Source: a virus
Direction: 5' to 3' (one strand)
IMG/VR virus record: IMGVR_UViG_3300034418_007855
Span: 1 to 34,415 of that record
Length of the DNA stretch: 34,415 nucleotides
The position numbers were made by a program, and so were the translations under genes. Position 1 is the first letter of the stretch; every line of letters starts with the position of its first letter. Positions 1 through 8,923 of this stretch are shown one piece after another. Under the pieces are notes generated by a model. The model was not told where the DNA came from. It worked only from the letters and a program-made list of their open reading frames with translations, and did not search any database.

Positions 1-1163
1 CTGATGTCACAAAAAGAAACCGCAATGGACAAACTCGCAGTGGATTATATAGTTTGTTCATACCTATGGAATGGAACTACGAAGGATTCATTGATGCTTA
101 TGGAATACCTGTATTCGATACGCCAGAACAACCGGTTGAAGGACCGATGGGAGAGATTATTGATATTGGCGTAATAGAACATTGGGAAAACGAAGTAGCG
201 GGTTTAAAACAAGACCAAGATGCTTTAAATGAATTCTATAGGCAGTTTCCAAGAACAGAAGAACACGCTTTTAGAGATGAAACAAAAAGCAGTATATTTA
301 ATTTAACAAAAATATACGATCAAATAGATTTCAACGAAGAAGCAAAATACCAAGGCTTAGTTACACAAGGTAGTTTTTATTGGGAAAATGGTATCAAAGA
401 TTCAAGGGTAATATTTACGCCAGATCAAAATGGAAGGTTTAATATTTCTTGGGTACCATCAGTAAATCTTCAAAACAAAATAGAAATAAGAAACGGTATT
501 AAATATCCTGGTAATGAACATATTGGAGCATTTGGATGTGATAGTTATGATATATCTGGCACAGTCGACGGTAGAGGATCTAAGGGTGCACTACATGGGC
601 TTACAAAGTTTTCTATGGAAAACGCGCCGCCAAATACTTTTTTCTTAGAATATATAGCTAGACCTCAAACGGCTGAAATGTTTTTTGAAGACGTTTTGAT
701 GGCATTAGTATTTTACGGCATGCCATTACTTGCTGAAAACAACAAACCAAGACTGCTGTATTATTTAAAACGCAGAGGTTATAGAGGATATTCAATGAAT
801 AGACCAGATAAAACGTACAATAAATTATCAGCGACTGAAAAAGAAATAGGTGGTATACCAAATAGTGGCGAAGATATTAAACAAGCGCACGCTGCTGCAA
901 TAGAAAGCTATATACAAAGGCATGTTGGGCAGAAAGATAACGGAGACTATGGTAACATGTATTTTAACAAAACATTAAACGATTGGGCTAGGTTTGATAT
1001 AAATAAAAGAACACTGTACGATGCTGCTATTTCATCTGGTTTAGCTATTATGGCATGTAACAGGCATTTATACACACCAACACAAGAAAGAACAACTAAA
1101 GTTTTAGACTTCGGATTTAAAAAATACAATAACAACGGATATACTTCAAAAATAATAGAATAA
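1..1163 (+). CDS. terL: Terminase large subunit, C-terminal part (5' end outside window)
   Basis: The open frame begins at base 3 with no stop before 1161 and no convincing start, so the gene enters from the left edge; the TTG at 54 is internal. What remains is the end of the ATPase/linker region and the RNase H-like nuclease domain, which cuts concatemeric DNA during packaging. Three likely metal-binding acids are visible: Asp at 540-542 (GCDSYD), Glu at 735-737 (LLAEN) and Asp at 1020-1022 (LYDAA). The segment around RSGLYSLFIPMEW is typical of the ATPase-nuclease junction in phage large terminases. The Walker motifs would lie upstream of the window. The stop codon abuts the portal ATG with no gap, and terL-portal is the normal order of a packaging module. 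Confidence 0.9.
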   Translation, partial: DVTKRNRNGQTRSGLYSLFIPMEWNYEGFIDAYGIPVFDTPEQPVEGPMGEIIDIGVIEHWENEVAGLKQDQDALNEFYRQFPRTEEHAFRDETKSSIFNLTKIYDQIDFNEEAKYQGLVTQGSFYWENGIKDSRVIFTPDQNGRFNISWVPSVNLQNKIEIRNGIKYPGNEHIGAFGCDSYDISGTVDGRGSKGALHGLTKFSMENAPPNTFFLEYIARPQTAEMFFEDVLMALVFYGMPLLAENNKPRLLYYLKRRGYRGYSMNRPDKTYNKLSATEKEIGGIPNSGEDIKQAHAAAIESYIQRHVGQKDNGDYGNMYFNKTLNDWARFDINKRTLYDAAISSGLAIMACNRHLYTPTQERTTKVLDFGFKKYNNNGYTSKIIE

Positions 1164-3581
1164 ATGTCGAAAAAATTACCAAGAGGCATATTTCCTAGCC
1201 AAGCAGTTAGCGACGCCGAAAAAGCAAGTCTGCAATACGGTCTTGAGATTGCTAAAGCTATAGAAGGCGAGTGGTTTAAAAGAGACTCTGGAAGTGTTAA
1301 GTATTATGCTAATAGAGACAACTACCATAGACTAAGACTTTATGCAAGAGGTGAACAATCTATACAAAAATATAAAGATGAATTATCTATTAACGGTGAT
1401 TTGTCTTATCTTAATTTAGACTGGAAACCTGTACCTATTATTCCAAAGTTCGTTGATATTGTTGTAAATGGTATTGGCGAAAGAACATTTGATATTAAAG
1501 CATATTCGCAAGATCCTAGCTCTATAAAACAAAAAACTGATTACGCGCAAAAAATAATAACAGACATGCGTAACAAAGAGGTTTATAGTGTTGTAGAGCG
1601 AGAGTTGGGTATAAAAATGTTTAACACCGATACCTCAAAATTACCAGAAAATACAGAAGAACTTCAACTGCACATGCAATTAGACTATAAGCAGTCTATA
1701 GAAATAGCAGAAGAAGAAGCAATAAATAATGTTCTTGATTATAATAAATACCATTTACTTAAAAAACGACTTGATTATGATTTAACAGTATGTGGTATCG
1801 CTTGTGTTAAAAATAGTTTTAATACTTCTGAAGGTATTAAGATAGAATATGTAGATCCCGCTGACATTGTTTATTCGTACACTGAATCACCATACTTTGA
1901 TGATTTATATTATGTAGGTGAAATACGCAGGGTAAGTTTAGTTGAACTTAAAAAGCAATACCCAGAATTAACAGATGAAGATGTTAAGCAAATAGAAGGA
2001 TCGGGCGCCAATGCAATGCTTTATAATAAAAGTTTTGCTTCTTCTGATGCTGAAGATACAAACCATGTTTATGTACTTTATTTTGAATATAAAACATTTC
2101 AGAACCAAGTATATAAAATAAAAGAAACTGCAAGCGGCGCTGATAAAGCACTTAAAAAAGACGATACATTTAATCCTCCAACTGATTCAAGGGCGAGATT
2201 TGAAAAAGTAAATAGATCTATTGAAGTTATTTATACAGGTGCTAAAATTATAGGTAGCGAAAAAATACTAAAGTGGGAACTTGCTAAAAATATGATAAGA
2301 CCTAAATCTGACACTACAAAAGTGCAATTGTCTTATAATATTGTGGCACCAAGAATGTATAAGGGTAAAATTGAATCACTTGTTAGCCGTATGACTACGT
2401 TTGCTGATATGATTCAGTTAACACATCTTAAACTACAACAAGTACTTTCTCGTATGGTGCCCGACGGTGTTTATCTTGATGCCGATGGTATTGCGGAAAT
2501 TGATTTGGGTAATGGTACAAATTATAACCCGCAGGAAGCATTAAATATGTACTTCCAAACAGGATCTGTAATTGGTAGGTCAATGACGCAAGATGGCGAG
2601 TTTAACCACAGCCGTATGCCTATTCAAGAGTTACAGTCAGGTGCGGGTGGAAATAAAATATCTGCTTTAATAAACTCATACAATTACTATTTACAAATGA
2701 TACGTGATGTTACGGGTCTTAATGAAGCAAGAGATGGTAGTTTACCAGATGAAAAAGCTTTAGTTGGCTTACAAAAACTAGCTGCAGCAAATTCAAACAC
2801 GGCTACGCGTCATATATTACAATCTGGATTATATCTTACACTTAAAACCGCAGAAGCTATTTCTTTAAGAATATCAGATGTATTAGAATATGGAAATACA
2901 AAGCAAGCGTTTATAGCTGGAATAGGTAAATTTAATGTTGGTACGTTAGAAGAAATAAATAAACTTCATTTACATGATTTTGGTATTTATTTAGAATTAA
3001 TGCCAGATGATGAAGAAAAACAATTACTTGAAAACAATATTCAAGTAGCGCTACAAAGAGATCAGATATATCTTGAAGACGCAATTGATATTAGAGAAAT
3101 TAAAAATATCAAACTCGCAAATCAACTTTTGAAATTAAGAAGAAAAAGAAAATCAGAAGAAGATAGAGCAATGCAATTGCAGAACATTCAAGCACAATCT
3201 AAATCTAATGCTAGAGCAGCACAAGAAGCGGCGGCTGCTGAAATGCAAAAAGAACAAGCACTTACAGAAGGTAAAGCTCAATTAGAGCAAATTAAGTCTA
3301 ATTTAGATATTCAAAAGCTTGAAAGAGAAGCACAAATTAAAAAAGAACTAATGGTTCATGAGTTTGAATTGAATGTAAGACTTAAACAACTTGAAATGCA
3401 AGTGATTAATGGTAAAGAAGCTTATAAAGAAGATAGAAAAGATAAGCGTACTAAAATTCAGGCGTCACAACAGTCTGAACTTATAGAACAAAGAAAAGGA
3501 AATACTGGTCCAAAAGATTTTGAATCTGCAGGATTTGATACACTAGGCGGTTTTGGATTAGAACAATTTGAGCCTAGATAA
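1164..3581 (+). CDS. Portal protein
   Basis: An 805-residue protein immediately after terL. It should form the dodecameric ring at the capsid vertex through which DNA is packaged and ejected. Support comes from position, length and a central portal-like region including RDVTGLNEARDGSLPDEKA near residues 515-535, a segment I recognise from crAss-like and marine Bacteroidota podophage portals. From about residue 635 to 775 the chain is Lys/Glu/Gln/Ala-rich and predicted to be a long helical or coiled-coil region, consistent with an extended portal barrel. The C-terminal tail is Gly-rich (GGFGLEQFEPR). The start is the ATG directly after the terL stop. Function is inferred from family resemblance and synteny. 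Confidence 0.88.
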   Translation: MSKKLPRGIFPSQAVSDAEKASLQYGLEIAKAIEGEWFKRDSGSVKYYANRDNYHRLRLYARGEQSIQKYKDELSINGDLSYLNLDWKPVPIIPKFVDIVVNGIGERTFDIKAYSQDPSSIKQKTDYAQKIITDMRNKEVYSVVERELGIKMFNTDTSKLPENTEELQLHMQLDYKQSIEIAEEEAINNVLDYNKYHLLKKRLDYDLTVCGIACVKNSFNTSEGIKIEYVDPADIVYSYTESPYFDDLYYVGEIRRVSLVELKKQYPELTDEDVKQIEGSGANAMLYNKSFASSDAEDTNHVYVLYFEYKTFQNQVYKIKETASGADKALKKDDTFNPPTDSRARFEKVNRSIEVIYTGAKIIGSEKILKWELAKNMIRPKSDTTKVQLSYNIVAPRMYKGKIESLVSRMTTFADMIQLTHLKLQQVLSRMVPDGVYLDADGIAEIDLGNGTNYNPQEALNMYFQTGSVIGRSMTQDGEFNHSRMPIQELQSGAGGNKISALINSYNYYLQMIRDVTGLNEARDGSLPDEKALVGLQKLAAANSNTATRHILQSGLYLTLKTAEAISLRISDVLEYGNTKQAFIAGIGKFNVGTLEEINKLHLHDFGIYLELMPDDEEKQLLENNIQVALQRDQIYLEDAIDIREIKNIKLANQLLKLRRKRKSEEDRAMQLQNIQAQSKSNARAAQEAAAAEMQKEQALTEGKAQLEQIKSNLDIQKLEREAQIKKELMVHEFELNVRLKQLEMQVINGKEAYKEDRKDKRTKIQASQQSELIEQRKGNTGPKDFESAGFDTLGGFGLEQFEPR

Positions 3582-3610
3582 TAAACAAAAAATTTTTATA
3601 ATATTTTATT

Positions 3611-4813
3611 ATGGCTGATTACAAAGTTAATTTGGTAAATGAAGAAGAATCTTCTATTGCCGAAAGAGAACAAAAAGTTTTAGAAAACGCCGGTGTTGAG
3701 GTAGACAATAACAATGGTAATTATAAAATTGATTTAAGCAAACAAAAAGATGCCGTTCAAGAGCAAAGCACAAATGAGGTACCTGTTTCTGAAGGAACCG
3801 AAACTAGCGAAGAAGTGGGTGAAGAAGTACGGAGTGCCGAAGAACCTACCGAACAAAAAGAAGAAGTCTTAGAACTAATTAAAGAAGATCAAAATGCCGA
3901 GCTGCAACAAACCCAAGAGCAAGGGCAACATGAAGCCCAAAGCCAAGAAACAAAGTTACAAAAAGAAGAAGTAACTCAACAAATAGAACTTCCTGAAAAT
4001 ATACAGAAACTTGTTGATTTTATGCAAGAAACTGGTGGAAGTTTGGAAGATTATGTTCGTCTTAACACAGATTACTCATCTGTTGACGAGCAAACATTAT
4101 TAAGAGAATACTACAAGCAAACTAAATCTCATTTAGATAATGATGAGATTAGCTTTTTAATTGAAGATAGCTTTGCTTTTGATGAAGATATAGATGAAGA
4201 GCGAGACATCCGTAGAAAAAAACTTGCTTACAAAGAAGAAATTGCTAAGGCTCGAAATTTTCTTACTGATTTAAAAGGTAAATATTACGATGAAGTAAAG
4301 CTTACTTCTCGTTTAGCCCCACAACAAAAAGAAGCAATTGAGTTTTATAACAATTATAAAAAAGAGCAGGAAGAACTAACTGCTCAACAGCAAAAAGCGT
4401 CAGAGCATTTTGTAAAACAAACCAATACTGTTTTTAACGAAGAATTCAAAGGTTTTGATTTTAAAGTAGGTGAAAACAAATACAGGTTTAAAGTACAAGA
4501 TGTTCAACAAACAAAACAAGTGCAAAGCGATATTTTAAATTCATTTGGGACGTTCTTAGATGAAAACAATATGCTAAAAGATGCGCAAGGTTACCACAAA
4601 GCTTTATTCGCTGCAAGAAATGCTGATAAAATAGCGAATCACTTTTATGAACAAGGCAGGGCTGATGCAATTAAGCAATTAGAAGCAGAGGCAAAAAACA
4701 TTAACATGGATCCTCGTAAAGTTGAATCTGGCTTTGTTGATGCTGGCGGTATAAAAGTAAGAGCTGTTTCAGGCGACAATAGTTCAAAACTTAGAGTTAA
4801 AATTAAAAACTAA
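3611..4813 (+). CDS. Acidic scaffold-like head-assembly protein
   Basis: A 400-residue protein between portal and major capsid protein, the usual place for a scaffold. Residues about 10-130 are strongly Glu/Gln-rich and low in complexity; the remainder is mostly charged helix (for example residues 190-260), ending in a short basic tail (KLRVKIKN). High charge, predicted coiled coil and a basic C-terminus fit a scaffolding protein that binds capsid subunits and is lost on maturation, but no protease or catalytic motif is visible. The ATG follows an A/T-rich leader of 29 bases with no purine-rich Shine-Dalgarno, as is common in Bacteroidota phages. The role is inferred from position and composition; an internal cargo protein is an alternative. 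Confidence 0.65.
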   Translation: MADYKVNLVNEEESSIAEREQKVLENAGVEVDNNNGNYKIDLSKQKDAVQEQSTNEVPVSEGTETSEEVGEEVRSAEEPTEQKEEVLELIKEDQNAELQQTQEQGQHEAQSQETKLQKEEVTQQIELPENIQKLVDFMQETGGSLEDYVRLNTDYSSVDEQTLLREYYKQTKSHLDNDEISFLIEDSFAFDEDIDEERDIRRKKLAYKEEIAKARNFLTDLKGKYYDEVKLTSRLAPQQKEAIEFYNNYKKEQEELTAQQQKASEHFVKQTNTVFNEEFKGFDFKVGENKYRFKVQDVQQTKQVQSDILNSFGTFLDENNMLKDAQGYHKALFAARNADKIANHFYEQGRADAIKQLEAEAKNINMDPRKVESGFVDAGGIKVRAVSGDNSSKLRVKIKN

Positions 4814-4835
4814 AAACAAACTAAATTTTTAAAAA

Positions 4836-6227
4836 ATGGCAACTGCAACTTACACTGCAGGGGGAAGTTTGATTCTATCAAATGCTGCTCCTGTAAAACA
4901 AACGCTTGCTACCAACTACATAGACTTTACCGCTTCTGGTACTGCTGGTTGGGCGCAACAATACTTACCAGAGCTTTACGAGGCTGAAATCGAAAGATAC
5001 GGCGATCGTTCATTAGCTGGTTTCTTACAAATGGTTGGCGCTGAAATGCCAATGACTTCAGATCAAGTTATTTGGTCAGAGCAAGGACGTTTACACCTTT
5101 CTTACTCAAGTGTTTCTTCTGCTGCTGATTCAGGTAGTGCTGGTTCTCAAGTAAACGTTGTTACTCTTGGTTCTGGTCACGCTGTACGCGTTAACCAAAC
5201 TGTAGTTGTAACTGACGGAACTACTATCTGGAAAGCTTTAGTTTCGGCTACTACTGATACTACTGTTACTCTTCAAAGCTACAGCTCAGATGGTTTCGGA
5301 TTCTCTGGAGCTACTGACGTAGATCTTTTTGTTTACGGTTCTGAGTTTGCTAAAGGACAAGCCGCTATGGCTGGTGCTGTTGAGCCAGATTTCGTATCTC
5401 TAACTAACAAGCCTATCATCCTTAAAGATCACTATGAAATTTCTGGATCTGATGCTTCTCAAATTGGTTGGATTGAAGTAACTGGTGAAGCTGGTCAAAC
5501 AGGTTACCTATGGTACATCAAAGCTGAGGGTGATACCCGTAAGCGTTTCGAAGACTACGCTGAAATGGCGCTAGTTGAGGCTGAGAAAAAAGGTGCTTCT
5601 GGTGTTGTCGCTGTAGATGGTACTGAAGGTCTTTTCTCTGCTATTGAAACTCGTGGTCACCAATTCGACGGATTTGTTGGAGGTACAGCTACTGAGTCTT
5701 TGACTGATTTTGATACTCTTCTTAAGAAACTTGACAAAGAGGGTGCTATTGAAGAAAACATGCTTTTCGTTAACCGCGACATTGCTCTTTCTATCGATGA
5801 CATGCTTGCCGCTCAAAACTCTTACGGAGCTGGTGGTACTTCTTATGGAGTATTCAACAACTCAGAAGATATGGCACTTAACCTAGGATTCTCAGGTTTC
5901 CGTAGAGGTTCTTACGATTTCTATAAAACTGACTGGAAATACCTTAACGATGCTACCACTCGTGGTCTTATCGGAGGCGTTGAAGGTGTACTTGTACCTG
6001 CTGGTACTTCAAGTGTTTATGACCAAATTCTTGGTAAAAACATCAAGCGTCCTTTCCTACACGTACGATACAGAGCTTCTGAAGCTGATGATCGTCGCAT
6101 GAAGTCTTGGATCACTGGCTCTGTTGGTGGTGCTGCTACTTCAGGAGATGACAAAATGGAAGTACACTACCTAACTGAAAGATGTTTGGTTGTACAAGGA
6201 GCTAACAACTTCGTTATTTTTAATTAA
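4836..6227 (+). CDS. Major capsid protein (HK97-fold expected)
   Basis: A 463-residue protein expected to form the capsid shell. Its place after portal and scaffold, its length and its sequence (WAQQYLPELYEAEIERYGD near residues 38-56; KRPFLHVRYRASEADDRRMK near the end) fit capsid proteins of marine Bacteroidota podophages. Residues about 95-170 are Val/Thr/Ser/Gly-rich and predicted beta, suggesting an inserted surface domain. Codon use stands apart from the neighbours: Arg is mostly CGT/CGC rather than AGA, and Asn mostly AAC rather than AAT, as expected for the most abundant virion protein. The A-rich leader (TTTTTAAAAA just before the ATG) and the terminator downstream also fit high, discrete expression. 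Confidence 0.9.
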   Translation: MATATYTAGGSLILSNAAPVKQTLATNYIDFTASGTAGWAQQYLPELYEAEIERYGDRSLAGFLQMVGAEMPMTSDQVIWSEQGRLHLSYSSVSSAADSGSAGSQVNVVTLGSGHAVRVNQTVVVTDGTTIWKALVSATTDTTVTLQSYSSDGFGFSGATDVDLFVYGSEFAKGQAAMAGAVEPDFVSLTNKPIILKDHYEISGSDASQIGWIEVTGEAGQTGYLWYIKAEGDTRKRFEDYAEMALVEAEKKGASGVVAVDGTEGLFSAIETRGHQFDGFVGGTATESLTDFDTLLKKLDKEGAIEENMLFVNRDIALSIDDMLAAQNSYGAGGTSYGVFNNSEDMALNLGFSGFRRGSYDFYKTDWKYLNDATTRGLIGGVEGVLVPAGTSSVYDQILGKNIKRPFLHVRYRASEADDRRMKSWITGSVGGAATSGDDKMEVHYLTERCLVVQGANNFVIFN

Positions 6228-6244
6228 TAACTAACACGTGAGAG

Positions 6245-6300
6245 TTACCCCTGGCAATAGCGCTGGGGGTAAATTCTTACTTTTTATTTTTATATTTTAT
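6245..6300 (+). terminator. Hairpin terminator after the capsid gene
   Basis: The sequence TTACCCCTGGC (6245-6255) pairs with GCTGGGGGTAA (6262-6272) over 11 positions including two G-T wobbles, closing a six-base loop. A T-rich run follows from 6274. It lies 17 bases after the capsid stop codon and before the next ATG. Partial read-through would give capsid mRNA in excess of the downstream genes. Confidence 0.75.
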
Positions 6301-6306
6301 TTTATC

Positions 6307-7053
6307 ATGGCTAAACAAACAGTTAAATTAGAGAACTGGGTAATGAAGGATAGACTTTATATGCTCAGAAGTGGTAAAAAACCACTAACATACACAATTA
6401 GATCAAAAAATATATTTTGGTTTGATGAAGAAAAAGGGTATGAGCGAGAGCTTAAATACACTGTAAATCAAAAAACACCGTTCGTTGACGAATTTAACGG
6501 AAACGCAAGATTAGAACACATCGTGTTTGAAAACGGTATTCTACTTGTACCAAAAGAAAAACAAGTACTTCAAAAAATGCTTTCTATTTATCATCCTGAT
6601 AAAGATAAAGTTTTTGTAGAATATGATGCTGAAGTTGAAGCGCAAGAAGATCTTGATATTATTGAAGCAGAAGTTGATGCTTTAATTCTTGCTAGACAAA
6701 TGGATATTGATCAAGCAGAAGCAATTATGCGTGTTGAGGTTGGTTCTAAGGTATCTGAGATGACTTCTAAGGAACTTAAACGTGATTTATTAATATTTGC
6801 ACGTAAACAACCCAAGCTATTTGTAGAGCTTGCTAATGATGAAAATGTAAATGTTAGAAATATTGGCGTAAAAGCTGCTGAACAAGGTATTATTAAATTA
6901 TCTGATGATCAGCGTTCATTTAAATGGGCAAGCAATGGCAGATTACTAATGACCGTGCCATTTGATGAAAACCCATATTCTGCACTAGCAGCATGGTTTA
7001 AAACTGATGAAGGTGTAGAAGTTTATCAAACAATTGAAAAACGATTAAAATAA
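6307..7053 (+). CDS. Conserved head-module protein of unknown function
   Basis: A 248-residue soluble protein with no signal peptide or membrane segment. I chose the ATG at 6307 (MAKQTVKLENW); the longer frame from a GTG at 6238 would run through the capsid terminator hairpin. The sequence, with the stretches YWFDEEKG-like FWFDEEKGYEREL near residue 38 and ENPYSALAAWFKTDEGVEVY near the C-terminus, resembles a protein I recognise as conserved beside capsid genes in marine Bacteroidota phages. I know of no assigned function. It is mostly alpha-helical and acidic. Its place between capsid and connector genes suggests a structural or assembly role, possibly a head-interior or decoration protein. 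No enzymatic motif was seen. Confidence 0.8.
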   Translation: MAKQTVKLENWVMKDRLYMLRSGKKPLTYTIRSKNIFWFDEEKGYERELKYTVNQKTPFVDEFNGNARLEHIVFENGILLVPKEKQVLQKMLSIYHPDKDKVFVEYDAEVEAQEDLDIIEAEVDALILARQMDIDQAEAIMRVEVGSKVSEMTSKELKRDLLIFARKQPKLFVELANDENVNVRNIGVKAAEQGIIKLSDDQRSFKWASNGRLLMTVPFDENPYSALAAWFKTDEGVEVYQTIEKRLK

Positions 7054-7088
7054 AAAAGCTCGGGCGCCTTCGGGCGCCTTAACTTTTA
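7054..7088 (+). terminator. GGCGCC-TTCG-GGCGCC hairpin, probable terminator
   Basis: A perfect six-base-pair stem, GGCGCC (7063-7068) with GGCGCC (7073-7078), closes a TTCG tetraloop. Outer A-rich (7054-7059) and T-rich (7084-7087) flanks can extend the pairing with mismatches. It begins directly after the stop codon of the preceding gene. The stem is written as two copies of the ten-base unit CGGGCGCCTT, so it is both a tandem and an inverted repeat. Confidence 0.7.
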
Positions 7089-7101
7089 ATAACTATAACT
7101 A

Positions 7102-7818
7102 ATGGCTATAAATGTAAATAAAGTTTACAGAGTTGTTCTTTCAATACTCAACAAAGAGCAGCGCGGTTATTTAACACCAGATCAATTCAATAGACTTGGA
7201 AGACAGGCTCAACTAGACTTGTTTGAAAAGTCTTTTTATGATTATAATAGGCAATTGACAAAAAGAAATGTTCAAGGTGTTAATAGCGAATATGGAGATA
7301 TAGCCGATAATATTGAAGAAAAAATTGACTTGTTTGCTAAGTCCGCAGGATTAACTTTAGTTAGCAGTGGTACATATTCTGCGCCCGCTGATTTATACAG
7401 AACGATACAAATTACTACATCAAATGGGCTTACCGAAATTGAAAAGATAAAAAAATCTGAATATTCTTATTACAGTTCTTCACAATTAAGCGCGCCTTCT
7501 ACATCTTATCCTGTTTACTATTTTGATAATAATGTATTTAAGGTTTTCCCTTCAAGTATATCAAGTCCTGTAATAAATTATATTAGGATACCAGCTGATC
7601 CTATTTGGGGATATACAGTACCTGGAGTTGGTGAAACAAACGCGGGCGCTTATATATATGCGTCAGGCGCCTCAACAGATTTTGAACTACATCCCTCAGA
7701 CGAAACAGATTTAGTAATTAAAATACTTGCTTATGCTGGTGTTGTTATAAAAGATCCTACAGTTATACAAGTAGCACAGCAACAAGAAGCAAATAACGTA
7801 ACTTTAGAAAATTCTTAA
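7102..7818 (+). CDS. Head-tail connector / ring protein
   Basis: A 238-residue protein, the first of two consecutive connector-like genes. The N-terminal half is helical (residues 1-85, including QRGYLTPDQFNRLGRQAQ), the centre is Ser/Tyr-rich beta (about 90-165), and the C-terminus ends in a helix (FELHPSDETDLVIKILAYAG near residue 195) of the kind found in head-tail adaptor proteins of crAss-like and related podophages. It would sit below the portal and prolong the DNA channel. The assignment rests on gene order and resemblance; exactly which ring it forms cannot be decided here. The next gene starts four bases after its stop. Confidence 0.65.
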   Translation: MAINVNKVYRVVLSILNKEQRGYLTPDQFNRLGRQAQLDLFEKSFYDYNRQLTKRNVQGVNSEYGDIADNIEEKIDLFAKSAGLTLVSSGTYSAPADLYRTIQITTSNGLTEIEKIKKSEYSYYSSSQLSAPSTSYPVYYFDNNVFKVFPSSISSPVINYIRIPADPIWGYTVPGVGETNAGAYIYASGASTDFELHPSDETDLVIKILAYAGVVIKDPTVIQVAQQQEANNVTLENS

Positions 7819-7821
7819 TAA

Positions 7822-8919
7822 ATGGGACTTATAACTGACAACGCTTATAATTATTATGCTGGTAGTCAAAACTTCATTGGCGATGGCAGTACGGTTGCGT
7901 TTACCATAGATTTATCACCTCAACCAACAGATGAGCTTGATTTCTTTGTATATATAGACGACGATCTTCAAGCTGAAAATACTTATGGCTATAGTGGAAC
8001 AACTTTAACATTTGTTACCGCCCCGGCTAATAATGCGCAAATAATCGTAACGCTTAAAGAAAAGGTATACGGCGATTACAGGTACACTTCTTTGGCTGAT
8101 ATCGTTACTAACTTTATGGTTGGCTATGTTGGCGACGGTAAAATTATTAACCGCGCCAAAAGAAGGGATGTTGTTTTCCACGCTAAAAGAGCACTTCAAG
8201 AATTTTCGTACGATATCACGAAAGTAGAAAAGATACAAGAGATGGAGATTGGCCCAAGCTTGTCAATTCCAATGCCACAAGACTATGTTAATTATGTGGC
8301 TATTTCTTATGTAGATAAATACGGTATTGAAAGACCTATACCAAGAGGAACAATTACATCTAAGCCATCTGAAGCAATCTTGCAAGATGACCAGTTTAAC
8401 TATCAGTTTGACAGTGATGATGAACTTGCTACTACATCTCCTTTAACAGACGAAAGATTCAAAAGCCTTGACTATAAAAATTTAGCAGGTTCTTTTGCGG
8501 ATGATGATTACTTCTACAACTCTGATTACCCAGCTGAAAAAATGCTTGAAGTGGGTAAACGTTTTGGCGGCGATCCCGTACTTATGAATAACAATGGATT
8601 TTTTGTTATTGATGAAAAAAATGGTACAATAAATTTTACAAGTAATTTATCTGGATACTTAGTTACATTAAAGTATATTTCAGATAGCATGGGTACTGAT
8701 GATGAAATGAAGGTGCATAAATTTGCTGAAGAGGCTATTTATAAGCACGTAGCGCACGCTTTATTATCTTCTATGGCACAAGTACCAGAATATATTGTAA
8801 ACCGTTTTAGAAGAGAACGTAGAGCTTCTATGCGTAATGCTAAACTTCGCTTATACGATTTAAAACTACCGGAACTTACTCAAGTTATGCGTGGTAAATC
8901 TAAACAAATCAAACACTAA
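7822..8919 (+). CDS. Tail adaptor/ring protein with an N-terminal fibre-type beta domain
   Basis: A 365-residue protein. Residues about 15-75 (FIGDGSTVAFTID, then YGYSGTTLTFVTAPANNAQI) match the short beta-sandwich repeat often found in phage tail fibres and receptor-binding proteins. From about 85 onward it becomes a connector-like protein (NRAKRRDVVFHAKRALQEFS near residue 110; SIPMPQDYVNYVAISYVDKY near 150), as in tail adaptor or ring proteins of crAss-like phages. The C-terminus is basic and helical (RFRRERRASMRNAKLRLYDL). The expected role is to join portal and tail hub and perhaps to dock fibres through the N-terminal domain. Function is inferred; the two-part architecture is visible. 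Confidence 0.65.
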   Translation: MGLITDNAYNYYAGSQNFIGDGSTVAFTIDLSPQPTDELDFFVYIDDDLQAENTYGYSGTTLTFVTAPANNAQIIVTLKEKVYGDYRYTSLADIVTNFMVGYVGDGKIINRAKRRDVVFHAKRALQEFSYDITKVEKIQEMEIGPSLSIPMPQDYVNYVAISYVDKYGIERPIPRGTITSKPSEAILQDDQFNYQFDSDDELATTSPLTDERFKSLDYKNLAGSFADDDYFYNSDYPAEKMLEVGKRFGGDPVLMNNNGFFVIDEKNGTINFTSNLSGYLVTLKYISDSMGTDDEMKVHKFAEEAIYKHVAHALLSSMAQVPEYIVNRFRRERRASMRNAKLRLYDLKLPELTQVMRGKSKQIKH

Positions 8920-8923
8920 TTAA

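Noticed and set aside
3582-3610. Bacteroidota-type promoter (TTG then TAnnTTTG) before the scaffold gene
   Set aside because: The A/T-rich gap has TAATATTTTA-like strings but no proper match to both boxes at the right spacing.
6238-6306. Upstream GTG extension of the 6307 gene
   Set aside because: It would translate the terminator hairpin and a Phe/Ile-rich low-complexity stretch; the ATG at 6307 has a good leader and fits the family's start.
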